A stretch of DNA of 35,798 nucleotides from UBA12088 sp041920275 (lineage in GTDB: Bacteria > Patescibacteriota > Minisyncoccia > Phycocordibacterales > UBA12088), in contig JAYRSE010000035.1 of assembly GCA_041920275.1 (NCBI GenBank), positions 1-35,798 of the forward strand, written 5' to 3'. The notes beneath the pieces are model-generated. The model was not told the origin of the DNA. It ran no database searches and saw only the letters and a list, made by a program, of their open reading frames with translations. Within the stretch, counting starts at the first letter, position 1, and each line of letters begins with the position of its first letter. Below, piece by piece: positions 16,597 to 24,850 of the stretch. Position numbers and translations under genes: made by a program.

Positions 16597-17859
16597 CTAT
16601 ATGTTAAAACGAAATCCTGCCATAGACTGCGGATCGAACCCTCCCGCATTGATCACCCGCACCGCTACTGAAAACTCGGGGTCTTCCGCTGCGTTCTTCA
16701 CAAAACCTTTGAACGGCTCGTACGTGAACGACAGGGAGGTGCCGTCCTTCGAGGGTATGTTTTCGATAATTCCGAACGTGGTCATGATGTCATTGTGTTC
16801 CCGAGCGAATCCGCTACCGTATACGGTAAAGGTCTCTCCCTGCTTGCCGATCTCCGGTGAAACCCGAGTGACCGTTGGTGTTTGCAACGTTTCGTCCTTG
16901 ATCCACAGTACCACCTCACTCGGCGCCGTTTCTCCGTCACGCTCCACACGAAGCGCATATTTGCCGGGTGAAAGGTACGGAACGTCGACGCGCAAGAACC
17001 GGCCGTCCGGTGCCGCTTCAGCGGTCACCGTAATGGCACTGCCCCAACTCACCCGCACCGAACCGCCGCTCTTCGGCGCAAGATCGTACCCGGTCAGGAC
17101 AATCGAATCACCGGGTTTCACATGGGTTGTGTAGGTACCATACACATTATACTCTTCTTTCGAGTATCTCTCCCGAGACTCCTCGATTTCTTTTTCCAGC
17201 GCGGCCATTTCTTTCTCCGAAATTCCTGCATGCATGTCCTCGATCAACTCCAACAAAGACTCGTCCAACGTCGGATCATCCTCGGTGCCGAGAGGAACGG
17301 GTGTCGGAACGACCGAGGTATCGTACTTTTGTATCTGCCACATCGACCCGGCACAGGTGGTATCTCGACATCCGCATTTCCACGCACCCTGCACCAACTT
17401 GCACATGTACGCATACACCGAACCCTTCGTTTCTTTACTTTGGGGCAGTATCGTCTGTGCGGAGCCGATCAGCCACGACCCTGTGGATCGTGGACCTGAA
17501 AGCTCGATGCGCTTCCGCTCACCACCCGCCGTATGGTATCCGTACTTGTATATATAGAGTGCATTTGAGCCGTCCCCCACCTCCACACGGCGAATGTCGG
17601 TATCGGAGCAAAACACCCGTATCATTACCGAGCGGTTTGGGTCGAACAGATTGAGCGGCGAGCCGTACCGTGCGGGAAGCGGGTCTGTGTCTGAGCGAAT
17701 GGTGTGACAAGGGAGTTCGGAGAGGTCCGCCGCGCGGGTGAGCGAATACGGAAGCAAGCAAAGTACGGCCAAGCAGAGACAAACAGCCGCGCGCACATGC
17801 GAGGAGCGAGGAACGACAGCGCAAAACGAAAGGATGCCGAGTGTGGGGGTGTGCTGCAT
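16597..17859 (-). CDS. Secreted protein with IPT/TIG-like domains
   Basis: A 420-residue exported protein. Signal peptide: VRAAVCLCLAVLCLLPYSLTRA (about 22-43). The N-terminal part has cysteine pairs (about seven Cys, including CGCRDTTC) and no known family. A charged helical stretch follows (EKEMAALEKEIEESRERY, about 215-235), then two beta-sandwich repeats of IPT/TIG type: one around HVKPGDSIVLTGYDLAP and LSPGKYALRVERDG, and a second around VTRVSPEIGKQGETFTVYGSGF. Such domains are found in bacterial surface proteins. I chose the ATG at 17859 because the frame upstream only adds 23 residues that do not help the signal peptide. It lies 21 bases upstream of the Cys-rich gene, so the two may be co-transcribed. 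Possibly a cell-surface or adhesin-type protein. Confidence 0.8.
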   Translation of the reverse strand: MQHTPTLGILSFCAVVPRSSHVRAAVCLCLAVLCLLPYSLTRAADLSELPCHTIRSDTDPLPARYGSPLNLFDPNRSVMIRVFCSDTDIRRVEVGDGSNALYIYKYGYHTAGGERKRIELSGPRSTGSWLIGSAQTILPQSKETKGSVYAYMCKLVQGAWKCGCRDTTCAGSMWQIQKYDTSVVPTPVPLGTEDDPTLDESLLELIEDMHAGISEKEMAALEKEIEESRERYSKEEYNVYGTYTTHVKPGDSIVLTGYDLAPKSGGSVRVSWGSAITVTAEAAPDGRFLRVDVPYLSPGKYALRVERDGETAPSEVVLWIKDETLQTPTVTRVSPEIGKQGETFTVYGSGFAREHNDIMTTFGIIENIPSKDGTSLSFTYEPFKGFVKNAAEDPEFSVAVRVINAGGFDPQSMAGFRFNI

Positions 17860-17940
17860 AGATCGGGGGTAGAAATAAGTTACTATGCCTGTATTAACGC
17901 ATGAAGCGTGGTGCGCGCCAACCGACACACGGTGGGGTAT

Positions 17941-17988
17941 TGTGCATAAACTTGTGTATTACCCGGTGACAAGGTGGTACTATCCACA
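17941..17988. other. Cluster of DnaA-box-like nonamers
   Basis: TGTGCATAA (17941-17949), which in reverse fits the TTWTNCACA consensus, TGTGTATTA (17953-17961, one mismatch) and CTATCCACA (17980-17988, one mismatch), all within 48 bases of the divergent intergenic region before the secretion cluster. May be chance. Confidence 0.3.
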
Positions 17989-18029
17989 GATTTTCGACCG
18001 GTAGGCTACTTTGACATGTCATCACAGCG

Positions 18030-18035
18030 TATACT
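18030..18035 (+). promoter_or_regulatory. Start-proximal -10 of secretion cluster
   Basis: TATACT eight bases before the ATG at 18044. A TTGACA lies at 18011-18016 but only 13 bases away, too close for a normal promoter. Predicts leaderless transcription of the first gene of the cluster. Confidence 0.55.
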
Positions 18036-18043
18036 GAACCTGT

Positions 18044-19009
18044 ATGGCTCATCACGCACGGGCTGTTTCCGCCAACCGCATCTTTGCACTCGCGGGTGCG
18101 CTTTTGACGCTCGTGTTCGTGCTCATGGTCTCACGCGTGTTCGACACCCCAACCCAAAAGGCACTCCCGAGCGAGGTGCGAGTGGTGCCCGCCTACGAAA
18201 CGGCGCGCGCGGCGACCACACTTGACACCGACTCGGACGGGATGCCCGACTGGGAAGAGACGCTACTCGGCACCGACCCCAACAACGCCGACGAGAACGG
18301 TAACGGCGTCATGGATGGTGAGGAGCGGAGTGAGCTCGTCGCTCGCCTCGTGCAAACATCAAGCGTCGGTGTCTTTTCCGCTTCAACAAGCGACGAGCTC
18401 CATGCGAGCAGTCTGACCGACGTAGTGGCACAGAATCTGATGGGTAATGTGATGCAATCCGTTCAGCAGGGGAAAAAAATGAGCGAAGCGGATGTGCAGG
18501 GCATCCTTGCAAATTCAGTGGACGCGATGTCCGAAGTGGCGGCCCTTCCGCTCTACACTAAGGAAGATGTGGTGGTCATCCCCCCATCGCAAGAGGCGCG
18601 CATTACCTACCTTGAAACGGTACGGGTCGATCTCCTGAACGCACTCGAACAGAAACCCAACGAGTACAACGCTCTGAATTATCTTGTCCAGGGCAGGCAT
18701 GAGGAAGGGGTGCAAGACCTCACGCAAGCAGTCGCGATATACGAAAAGGCGGCCGCGGCTCTGCGCAAGGTGCCCGTACCCGAGGACGCGGTCGAAACAC
18801 ACGTGATGCTTGTATCCGGCCTGCTCGAGTATGCCGACTCGCTCAAAAAGATCGCGCAATTCAAGAATGATCCCATACTCGCAACGATCGGCCTGAACGC
18901 GTTCGGTCTCGGACAGAGCAAATTCGCGGCCGCGATGAATGTGTACATGCAGTACACCGAGAAACTGAAGGGGGGCACAGGCACCGAGAGGGGTGCGGCA
19001 ACCGATTAG
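18044..19009 (+). CDS. Membrane-anchored protein with calcium-binding-type repeats
   Basis: A 321-residue protein with one N-terminal membrane helix (about 12-30, RIFALAGALLTLVFVLMVS) and the rest outside. Residues 61-93 hold thrombospondin type-3/dockerin-like Asp-rich loops, DTDSDGMPDWEE and NADENGNGVMDGEE, which usually bind calcium. The remainder is helical (PLYTKEDVVVI..., AIYEKAAAALRKVPVPED, LVSGLLEYADSLKKIAQF), somewhat like an alpha-helical solenoid. No known family beyond the loops. It is the first gene of the cluster and is followed by the next start after 24 bases. In similar Patescibacterial clusters an anchored protein of this kind precedes the VirB6 gene, which suggests an extracytoplasmic part of the apparatus. 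Confidence 0.8.
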   Translation: MAHHARAVSANRIFALAGALLTLVFVLMVSRVFDTPTQKALPSEVRVVPAYETARAATTLDTDSDGMPDWEETLLGTDPNNADENGNGVMDGEERSELVARLVQTSSVGVFSASTSDELHASSLTDVVAQNLMGNVMQSVQQGKKMSEADVQGILANSVDAMSEVAALPLYTKEDVVVIPPSQEARITYLETVRVDLLNALEQKPNEYNALNYLVQGRHEEGVQDLTQAVAIYEKAAAALRKVPVPEDAVETHVMLVSGLLEYADSLKKIAQFKNDPILATIGLNAFGLGQSKFAAAMNVYMQYTEKLKGGTGTERGAATD

Positions 19010-19033
19010 CATTTGCATGTACGAATGCACGTT

Positions 19034-20491
19034 ATGACAAGTACCATCACACGCCACAATGACACGCTCTGGGCTCGAGCATTTCGTTCGTTGGTCTCGT
19101 TCGTGTGTATAGTTGCGCTCGTGTTTCCCAGCGTCTATACCGTGCTCGAGCCGAAACATGCGTTTGCACAAGGTTTTAACTTTGATGAACTGATACGACT
19201 TGCTTCCTCGACCAACCAAGATACTGAGCAAAATCTCGTCCCCGCAACCACGACCGACCTCTGGATCAAGTACGGTAGCAGCACCCGCACCACCGTTGGG
19301 GGCGGGGGAGGTGATGGTGAGTACGACGAAGCGATGAATGACGCGCTGAGGCCGGTACTGGGTGCGGTCGTGGGTATGGCGGCCTGCTACCTCGGCGGCT
19401 ACATCTCGAGCTTCCTCAAGAGCTTTTTCCCATGGCTTTCTTCGCCGTTCGTCGCCGCGGAGGTCACTGCCGTCGACATACCGTTGACCGGGACTGCAAT
19501 GGTTGTAGGGGCTATAAACATGCCGGCACAAAAAGTACTACAAGGGGTGCAAGTATTTACGAATGTTCCGGTAGACTCCGTGGTTCTGAATTACCTAAAT
19601 GAAACTGAAGCGACAGCGAATCTAGCGACTGCCAAGAATACCCTAAGCACCGCGCAGTCGACCACCCAAACGGCCGCCGAGGCGTCGAACAACACCTTTA
19701 AGGAGTGTACACTCGACGGCTTGGTGCGTATGTTCGCGCAGATGGTCATCGACGCCGTGACCGACAGCATCGTGGCGTGGATCAAGAGCGGCTTCTATGG
19801 TGCACCATCCTTTGTGGAGGACCCCGGACAATTCTTCATGGACGTGGCTTCATACTCGGTGTCCGCATTCCTGTACAAGAGCGGCCTCGACGAGATACTC
19901 TGCGAACCGTTCCGGCTCGACATCATCCTAGGCATCTCGTGGGACTTCTACATGCCGGACCTCGATCCGCTGTACGGTCAGCTCTCCTGTTCGCTCGACG
20001 AGTTCTTTCCGGGTATTGAAGTCAATGTGGGCCTGAACACGGACGGATCCCCACGGACGATGCCGGGATACTCGGGCAACGAAGCATACGGCGCAATGGT
20101 CAACGACGGTAACATCGACTTCCCGGGAGGCGGCTTTCCGGCGGTCGCAGCCGTACTGCGCAACGAGAACAACGCGTTCGGCTCACGTATCAAGTCGTCG
20201 GAAGCCGCCGGCCAATTCGTCAATCAGCAGGTCGGCCGTGAATCGACCTTGCTCGGGTACGGCAAGGGATGGTTCTCCCCGCGCTGCAACGCGGACAACA
20301 TTGAAAGTACGCCCCAGACGGTTTGCACCCCGGGCGAGTATGTGGCCGAACAGGTGAACGACTGGAGCGGTAATCAGCTCGCACAACTTGAGCTTGCTGA
20401 TGAGTTTGCTGAGATCGTGAACGCACTCTTGCAACTTTTGGTCGAAAAGGTGCTCTCGGAAGGCAACTCACTCCTACAATATCGCCGCTGA
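19034..20491 (+). CDS. Exported protein of secretion cluster
   Basis: A 485-residue protein with a signal peptide (SLVSFVCIVALVFPSVYTVL then AFAQ, cleavage likely near residue 43). There is a Gly-rich run (VGGGGGDG), a possible hydrophobic segment (ALRPVLGAVVGMAACYLGGY) and a more structured part with FKECTLDGLVRMFAQMVIDA, a Cys at CEPFRLD and another at LSCSLDEFFPG. No named family. The segment encoded near 19550-19620 is unusually AT-rich (29 G/C of 70 bases). The frame opens at a TTG (19013); the ATG at 19034, preceded by CACGTT as in pnp, is chosen. It ends two bases before the VirB6-like gene, so the proteins are surely co-expressed. Probably an exported partner of the channel protein. 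Confidence 0.78.
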   Translation: MTSTITRHNDTLWARAFRSLVSFVCIVALVFPSVYTVLEPKHAFAQGFNFDELIRLASSTNQDTEQNLVPATTTDLWIKYGSSTRTTVGGGGGDGEYDEAMNDALRPVLGAVVGMAACYLGGYISSFLKSFFPWLSSPFVAAEVTAVDIPLTGTAMVVGAINMPAQKVLQGVQVFTNVPVDSVVLNYLNETEATANLATAKNTLSTAQSTTQTAAEASNNTFKECTLDGLVRMFAQMVIDAVTDSIVAWIKSGFYGAPSFVEDPGQFFMDVASYSVSAFLYKSGLDEILCEPFRLDIILGISWDFYMPDLDPLYGQLSCSLDEFFPGIEVNVGLNTDGSPRTMPGYSGNEAYGAMVNDGNIDFPGGGFPAVAAVLRNENNAFGSRIKSSEAAGQFVNQQVGRESTLLGYGKGWFSPRCNADNIESTPQTVCTPGEYVAEQVNDWSGNQLAQLELADEFAEIVNALLQLLVEKVLSEGNSLLQYRR

Positions 20492-20493
20492 TC

Positions 20494-22785
20494 ATGAAAC
20501 ACTTCTTGCGCAACACATGCATACTTCTTGGACTCGCGGGCGTGCTCATCGCCGCACCGATCGCGCCTTTTCAGAATGAACGTGTTCACGCGCAGCAACA
20601 ACCGCCGGCCGCGCAAAATTTGCCGGAGTATGCGGAGCAAGCACGGACCCAACCAGACCCTGATTTTGGCTGCATCGGCGGGAGCGGAAGCATGTTAGAA
20701 GGTTGCGGTACTGCGGCGGCGTACTACATCATGAAGGGTTGCGCATACGTTGCAGTGTGGGCGAGCGTGATCCTGAACATCGTCATCAGGGAGCTCGTTG
20801 TGAACATGGGAGTACTGGTGGGTAATATGCCGGGCATCACCGATGCATGGGAGGTGGTGCGCGACATCGTGAACGTGTTCCTGGTGTTCATCACGGTATA
20901 TATCGGAATTTCGATGATCGTGGGCAGCGAAAACTTCGGCTCAAAAAAGATGCTCGGGCGGGTCATTCTGGCGGCCCTGCTCGTGAACTTCAGCGGAACC
21001 CTCACCAAACTCGTGATCGATGTGTCAAACGTGATGGCGATCAGCGGGTACTCCATGCTGCTCAATGAAGGCCAGAAAGGTACGGTACAGAGCACCGTCA
21101 CCGCAGGCGAATGCGCACAGCCCAACGACGATAACTACGATATGAAAAAGAGCGTCTGCATCACAACCGGTATTGCCGGGGTCTTTTGGTCAAAACTGCA
21201 GATGACCAAGATCTTTAACATACAAGATTTCCAGGGTCAGGGAGGCACCAAAGATAACCCGAAAGAGACGGACGACGGGCTCATTTGGGTGGGCCTCTTG
21301 GGGGCGATCATGTTCCTGGTCCTCGCATTCGTCCTCGGTGCCATGGCATTCATGCTCATCGGCCGCTTCCTCATTCTGGTGATGTGCATCATTTTCTCTC
21401 CACTTGCGTTCGTGGCGCTCATTACCGGTATATCGGGCCGAGGAAGGGAGTGGTGGAGCAAGCTCACCAACCAAGCGATCGTGGCGCCGGTCATGTTCCT
21501 GATGCTCTGGATATCGTACCGCATGATCGAGGGCTTTACGGCGCGTTTAAATTTGGAAAACGGGATCGCAAAGAGTGCCATGGGTGACACGGGGGGTATC
21601 GCCATCCTCACGTACTTCGTGATCATCATCGGCTCGATCATCATGTCGCTCATCGTCGCGAAAGAGCTCGGCGCTACGGGAGCCAGTGCAGCTATCAGTA
21701 CGGGAAATAAATGGTCGAGAAAGATCGCCATGGCACCGGTCAATAGAGCACGAGACATGGGGCTTGCGACGGCACGCGGACTTCGTGATCGTACTGTGTC
21801 CAGGTGGGCAAACAATCGAATGGAACGGAGGGAGAGGTTGTACGCTGAATCAAATGAACAAAATCCCGACGGCAGTTATCGAAGACAGGGGCCCATGCAC
21901 AGGATCAGAAGAAGATTGACAGGAACCGCTTATGACCGCGGTAGGCGCGCAAGGCAAGAAGCTGCGGCAGCGGGTGCGAGAAATCTTGATCAGGCACGAC
22001 AGACCCGGCAGCGACAAATCGGAGATGAAGTATCGCGTCGACAAGACCTGGAGGCGGCACGCACTACCAACCGAACTCATGACGAATCGGAAGCTACTCT
22101 TCGCGCTTGGGCAAGAGCCAATCCACGACTGACCCCCGAGGTACGTGATGCAGCTGGCGGACCCACGCGCCGTATGAACGAAGACGAATACGTCAATTAT
22201 ATCGAGGATGCTCGCAGAAGAGTCGGCAGAATGAACCAACAGACACAAGAATGGATGGTTCAGAACCATGCGGATGTCATTTCGCATGCGGGAACCGCCA
22301 CGCGCATAGGCGCATCACATATGCAATCGCTCGAGCAAAGTCAGACCGTCACCAATGCACAGACCGCACCGATACAGGCAGCTCGACGTACGGCATACCA
22401 GGATGGAATGGGCTTTACTGCCGGCAGGGCGGCAAACCCCGCCGCGGCACGCACGGTCGCAAGAAACTTCACGGAAGCGGAATGGAGAACCATCGGTCGG
22501 CAGGTGATCGGCGGACGACTTGAACGAGCAACATCCCATGCCGAGGTTGACGCAATCTTTAACACGATGCCTGAAAGTGCGATCCAGTACCTCCCCAATA
22601 ACGTCTTTGGGAACAACTTTGTACAAGAACGCCTGACTGCGGGGCACCTCACGGCACTCACAAATGCAAACACGATCCAAGACCCTGTGGTAAGAACAGC
22701 TATTGGGAATCACATTGTAGGCCACGGAACAGCGTCGGCACAGCAATGGATGGCAGACTCCCCCGCCCGATTTGTCTGGCTATAA
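20494..22785 (+). CDS. VirB6/TrbL-like polytopic membrane protein
   Basis: A 763-residue protein. A signal-like helix (9-28) is followed by a soluble loop with two Cys, then several membrane helices at about 76-110, 121-144, 156-180, 263-310 (one or two spans), 326-345 and 368-392. This pattern, with GRFLILVMCIIFSPLAFVAL as the most conserved-looking part, is that of VirB6/TrbL-type inner-membrane channel proteins of type IV secretion. Residues from about 395 to 763 form a hydrophilic tail rich in Arg, Gln, Ala and Thr, predicted helical, and encoded in DNA of lower GC than the membrane part. No Shine-Dalgarno site; start is two bases after the previous stop. The stop overlaps the TATAAT box of the next gene. 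Family call from topology and context. Confidence 0.82.
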   Translation: MKHFLRNTCILLGLAGVLIAAPIAPFQNERVHAQQQPPAAQNLPEYAEQARTQPDPDFGCIGGSGSMLEGCGTAAAYYIMKGCAYVAVWASVILNIVIRELVVNMGVLVGNMPGITDAWEVVRDIVNVFLVFITVYIGISMIVGSENFGSKKMLGRVILAALLVNFSGTLTKLVIDVSNVMAISGYSMLLNEGQKGTVQSTVTAGECAQPNDDNYDMKKSVCITTGIAGVFWSKLQMTKIFNIQDFQGQGGTKDNPKETDDGLIWVGLLGAIMFLVLAFVLGAMAFMLIGRFLILVMCIIFSPLAFVALITGISGRGREWWSKLTNQAIVAPVMFLMLWISYRMIEGFTARLNLENGIAKSAMGDTGGIAILTYFVIIIGSIIMSLIVAKELGATGASAAISTGNKWSRKIAMAPVNRARDMGLATARGLRDRTVSRWANNRMERRERLYAESNEQNPDGSYRRQGPMHRIRRRLTGTAYDRGRRARQEAAAAGARNLDQARQTRQRQIGDEVSRRQDLEAARTTNRTHDESEATLRAWARANPRLTPEVRDAAGGPTRRMNEDEYVNYIEDARRRVGRMNQQTQEWMVQNHADVISHAGTATRIGASHMQSLEQSQTVTNAQTAPIQAARRTAYQDGMGFTAGRAANPAAARTVARNFTEAEWRTIGRQVIGGRLERATSHAEVDAIFNTMPESAIQYLPNNVFGNNFVQERLTAGHLTALTNANTIQDPVVRTAIGNHIVGHGTASAQQWMADSPARFVWL

Positions 22786-22786
22786 T
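22781..22786 (+). promoter_or_regulatory. Internal -10 box in secretion cluster
   Basis: A perfect TATAAT covering the stop codon of the VirB6-like gene, ten bases before the ATG at 22797. Predicts an internal promoter with a leader of about four bases. No -35 match. Confidence 0.5.
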
Positions 22787-22796
22787 CATTGTTTGT

Positions 22797-23636
22797 ATGC
22801 GCACTTTCACTTCCAAAGAGTACCAGTATGCATTTCTCGCACTGCCACAGCATGTGCGTGATTTGATCTGCTCCATCGAAATTGACGAAAAAATGCGCGC
22901 GGTCGCAAAACAGTTCGCGCTCGACGATCCCCAGACCGAAACCTACCGCACCATTATGGCGCAGTGTCTCTATGGCCTACTCTCCATGGCCGAGCTTCCG
23001 GCATACCTGTCGAGCGAGCTCAATATACCGGACCCGCGCGCCCGCGAGCTCATCGAGGTGAGCAAGGAAGCGTTCCTCAACACCCTACAAAGCACGCAAG
23101 ATCCGGCCACACCAACCTCACCGCAACCCACCCTTGCACACGATCTTTCGCCTTCCGGTGAACACCGACACGAGACCGACACCAACGCTGTATCCGTGCA
23201 TGAGGATGCGGCACGGCAACCTCGCGACGACTCGCAAAAGACCAACGATACCGCAAACGCAACCAATCCTTTCTCTTCCGCAAGCCCCCTCGAGCAGTTC
23301 ATCCGCAAGGACGCTGCTGTTTCCGAGCGCTACGCAAAGCTCCCCGAAGAAGTCCGTACGGCGATCATCTCACCGGAGGTGGCCAACGCGTTCTCCTCCA
23401 CCATTCGCTCCTACGACGTATCCCAAGAGGGCTTCATGGCGCTCGGCGCCGAGACCGCACGCTTGCTTGTGGGCCTCGTAAGCACGAACGATTTCCGCAC
23501 GCGGGTACGCGAGCGCTCCATTGTGCCGCCGGAACGGTATGAGAACTTTGTGCGGGAGCTCGAAGGAACCGTCGTCAAACCGGTGCAGCAAGCGATCATG
23601 GCGGTGCTCGCGAACCGAAAGAGTGCTTCCGCTTAG
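22797..23636 (+). CDS. Hypothetical protein with duplicated helical domain
   Basis: A 279-residue soluble protein that I cannot assign. It has two similar helical domains joined by a disordered linker rich in Thr, Pro, His, Asp and Asn (about 100-175). The first (about 8-95) begins YAFLALPQHVRDLICSIEI; the second (about 185-275) begins RYAKLPEEVRTAIISPEVA. Both then run through a helix ending in LLSMAEL or LVGLVSTNDF and a last helix with ARELIEVSKEAF or YENFVRELEGTV. No signal peptide, membrane span or enzyme motif. The frame is open 17 codons upstream, but TATAAT at 22781 and position favour the ATG at 22797. It lies inside the secretion cluster, so it may be a cytoplasmic adaptor or chaperone. 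Confidence 0.75.
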   Translation: MRTFTSKEYQYAFLALPQHVRDLICSIEIDEKMRAVAKQFALDDPQTETYRTIMAQCLYGLLSMAELPAYLSSELNIPDPRARELIEVSKEAFLNTLQSTQDPATPTSPQPTLAHDLSPSGEHRHETDTNAVSVHEDAARQPRDDSQKTNDTANATNPFSSASPLEQFIRKDAAVSERYAKLPEEVRTAIISPEVANAFSSTIRSYDVSQEGFMALGAETARLLVGLVSTNDFRTRVRERSIVPPERYENFVRELEGTVVKPVQQAIMAVLANRKSASA

Positions 23637-23647
23637 ATCGCGGGAAA

Positions 23648-23700
23648 AGCGCGCCCTAGAAGCGGTCCGTCGAGTTTGGGGATGGGAGGACCGGCGCGCT
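23648..23700 (+). other. Interrupted stem-loop before PrgI gene
   Basis: AGCGCGCC (23648-23655) pairs with GGCGCGCT (23693-23700), and inside it GGTCC (23664-23668) pairs with GGACC (23688-23692). Together this makes a 13-base-pair stem with an eight-base bulge on one side. It fills most of the 93-base gap between two co-directional cluster genes, the longest internal gap before 27394. Confidence 0.5.
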
Positions 23701-23729
23701 CGAAAGATCCACACGTAAACCACAGGACC

Positions 23730-24167
23730 ATGCGTTTTCCCGTTCCACAATACATCGACGTCGAGGACAAAATGTTCGGCCAGCTGACCGCCAAGCAGAT
23801 GGCGTACCTGTGCGGCGGTGGGGCGTTCGTGTTCATCATGTATTCGATCGGCGGTTTCTTCTTCGCCGTTCTGTTCGGCGGACCGTTCGCTCTCCTTGCG
23901 CTTGCGCTTGCATTCATGAAGATCAACGAACGACCGTTCTACCTCATCGTATACGCTCTCTTCTTTTACCTGCTGAGCAGTCGTTTGTACCTCTGGAAAA
24001 AGAGCGACCGGAAACAGCGGGTGGAGAAATCCGCATCCGAGGACCCGCAAAGTGCACTGCAGCAAGCCGCCCCCAAGCTATCTCAATCGCGCCTCAAGGA
24101 ACTTGCCTGGACGCTCGACACCAAAGAGAGCATGTACGCCAACGAGGGGCAATGGAGAACACACTAA
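23730..24167 (+). CDS. prgI: PrgI family membrane protein
   Basis: A 145-residue protein of the PrgI family. The hallmark N-terminal segment FPVPQYIDVEDKMFGQLTAK is at residues 3-22, followed by two close membrane spans (about 27-50 and 52-68, or a hairpin) and a further hydrophobic stretch FYLIVYALFFYLLSS, then a basic cytoplasmic tail. PrgI proteins occur beside VirB4-type ATPases in Gram-positive conjugation systems and in Patescibacterial clusters, so this is one of the firm links of the cluster to type IV secretion. I chose the ATG at 23730; upstream in-frame codons lack a domain. Next gene follows after 13 bases. Confidence 0.9.
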   Translation: MRFPVPQYIDVEDKMFGQLTAKQMAYLCGGGAFVFIMYSIGGFFFAVLFGGPFALLALALAFMKINERPFYLIVYALFFYLLSSRLYLWKKSDRKQRVEKSASEDPQSALQQAAPKLSQSRLKELAWTLDTKESMYANEGQWRTH

Positions 24168-24180
24168 TCACCCAGATGAT

Positions 24181-24846
24181 ATGCCAAGCAAAACACTTTC
24201 TTCCGGCGCGCGCCCGAGTCAAGATTTCGTACCGATCGAGCAGGTGCGCGACGGCATGCTCATTTTGCGCGACGGATCGATACGTGCGGTCCTCATGGCA
24301 AGTTCCATAAACATCGTACTCAAATCCGAAGATGAGCAGGCGGCGATACTGGGGCAGTTCAAGAATTTCTTGAACTCGCTCGACTTTTCCCTGCAAATAC
24401 TCATCCAGTCGCGTGAGCTTGATATTCGACCGTACCTTGCGCTCCTCGAGGGTGCCTACCGACAACAACACTCGGAGCTCATGAAGATACAGGTGCGTGA
24501 GTACATCGACTTCGTCTCACACTTCGTGGACGGCTCAAGCATCATGACGAAATCATTCTATCTGATCATTCCATATAGCCCGCCCGTAGTGGGTGGAGGC
24601 GGGAGCGGGATACAGGGTATACTGGGATCGCCGGGTGGTAAGAACGCGCAGGTTTCGCGAGAGATCTTCGAGGAGTATCGCAGTCAGATGGAGCAGCGTA
24701 TTTCGGTGGTGATCAACGGTCTTGCGCGCACCGGCATTCGTGCGGTACAGCTCGGAACGGAAGAAGTGATCGAGCTATTCTACCGACTGTTCAATATTGG
24801 CGAGCTCGATCGTCCGTTACCGATTGGTGATCTGACTAAACAATAA
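24181..24846 (+). CDS. TraC/VirB4 N-terminal-domain-like protein
   Basis: A 221-residue soluble protein. The opening DFVPIEQVRDGMLILRDGS, then NFLNSLDFSLQILIQSREL and REYIDFVSHFVDGSSIMTKS, is the pattern of the N-terminal domain found before the ATPase in TraC/VirB4-type proteins. It has no Walker motifs. A Gly-rich loop (VVGGGGSGIQ) interrupts the middle and the C-terminus ends with a helix-rich part LGTEEVIELFYRLFNIGEL. It is four bases upstream of the VirB4-type ATPase gene, so the two appear to be a split version of one larger VirB4 protein or co-acting subunits. A start at 24052 is open in frame but overlaps PrgI; the ATG at 24181 is chosen. Confidence 0.85.
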   Translation: MPSKTLSSGARPSQDFVPIEQVRDGMLILRDGSIRAVLMASSINIVLKSEDEQAAILGQFKNFLNSLDFSLQILIQSRELDIRPYLALLEGAYRQQHSELMKIQVREYIDFVSHFVDGSSIMTKSFYLIIPYSPPVVGGGGSGIQGILGSPGGKNAQVSREIFEEYRSQMEQRISVVINGLARTGIRAVQLGTEEVIELFYRLFNIGELDRPLPIGDLTKQ

Positions 24847-24850
24847 CACT

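Noticed and set aside
18011..18035. TTGACA/TATACT as a classical two-box promoter for the secretion cluster
   Set aside because: Spacing is only 13 bases, too short for a normal sigma-70-type promoter; the -10 alone is kept.
18515..19531. 338-residue open frame on the minus strand across two secretion genes
   Set aside because: Lies opposite two supported genes, is Cys/His/Arg-rich without any domain, and has no promoter or ribosome site; a shadow of GC-rich coding DNA.
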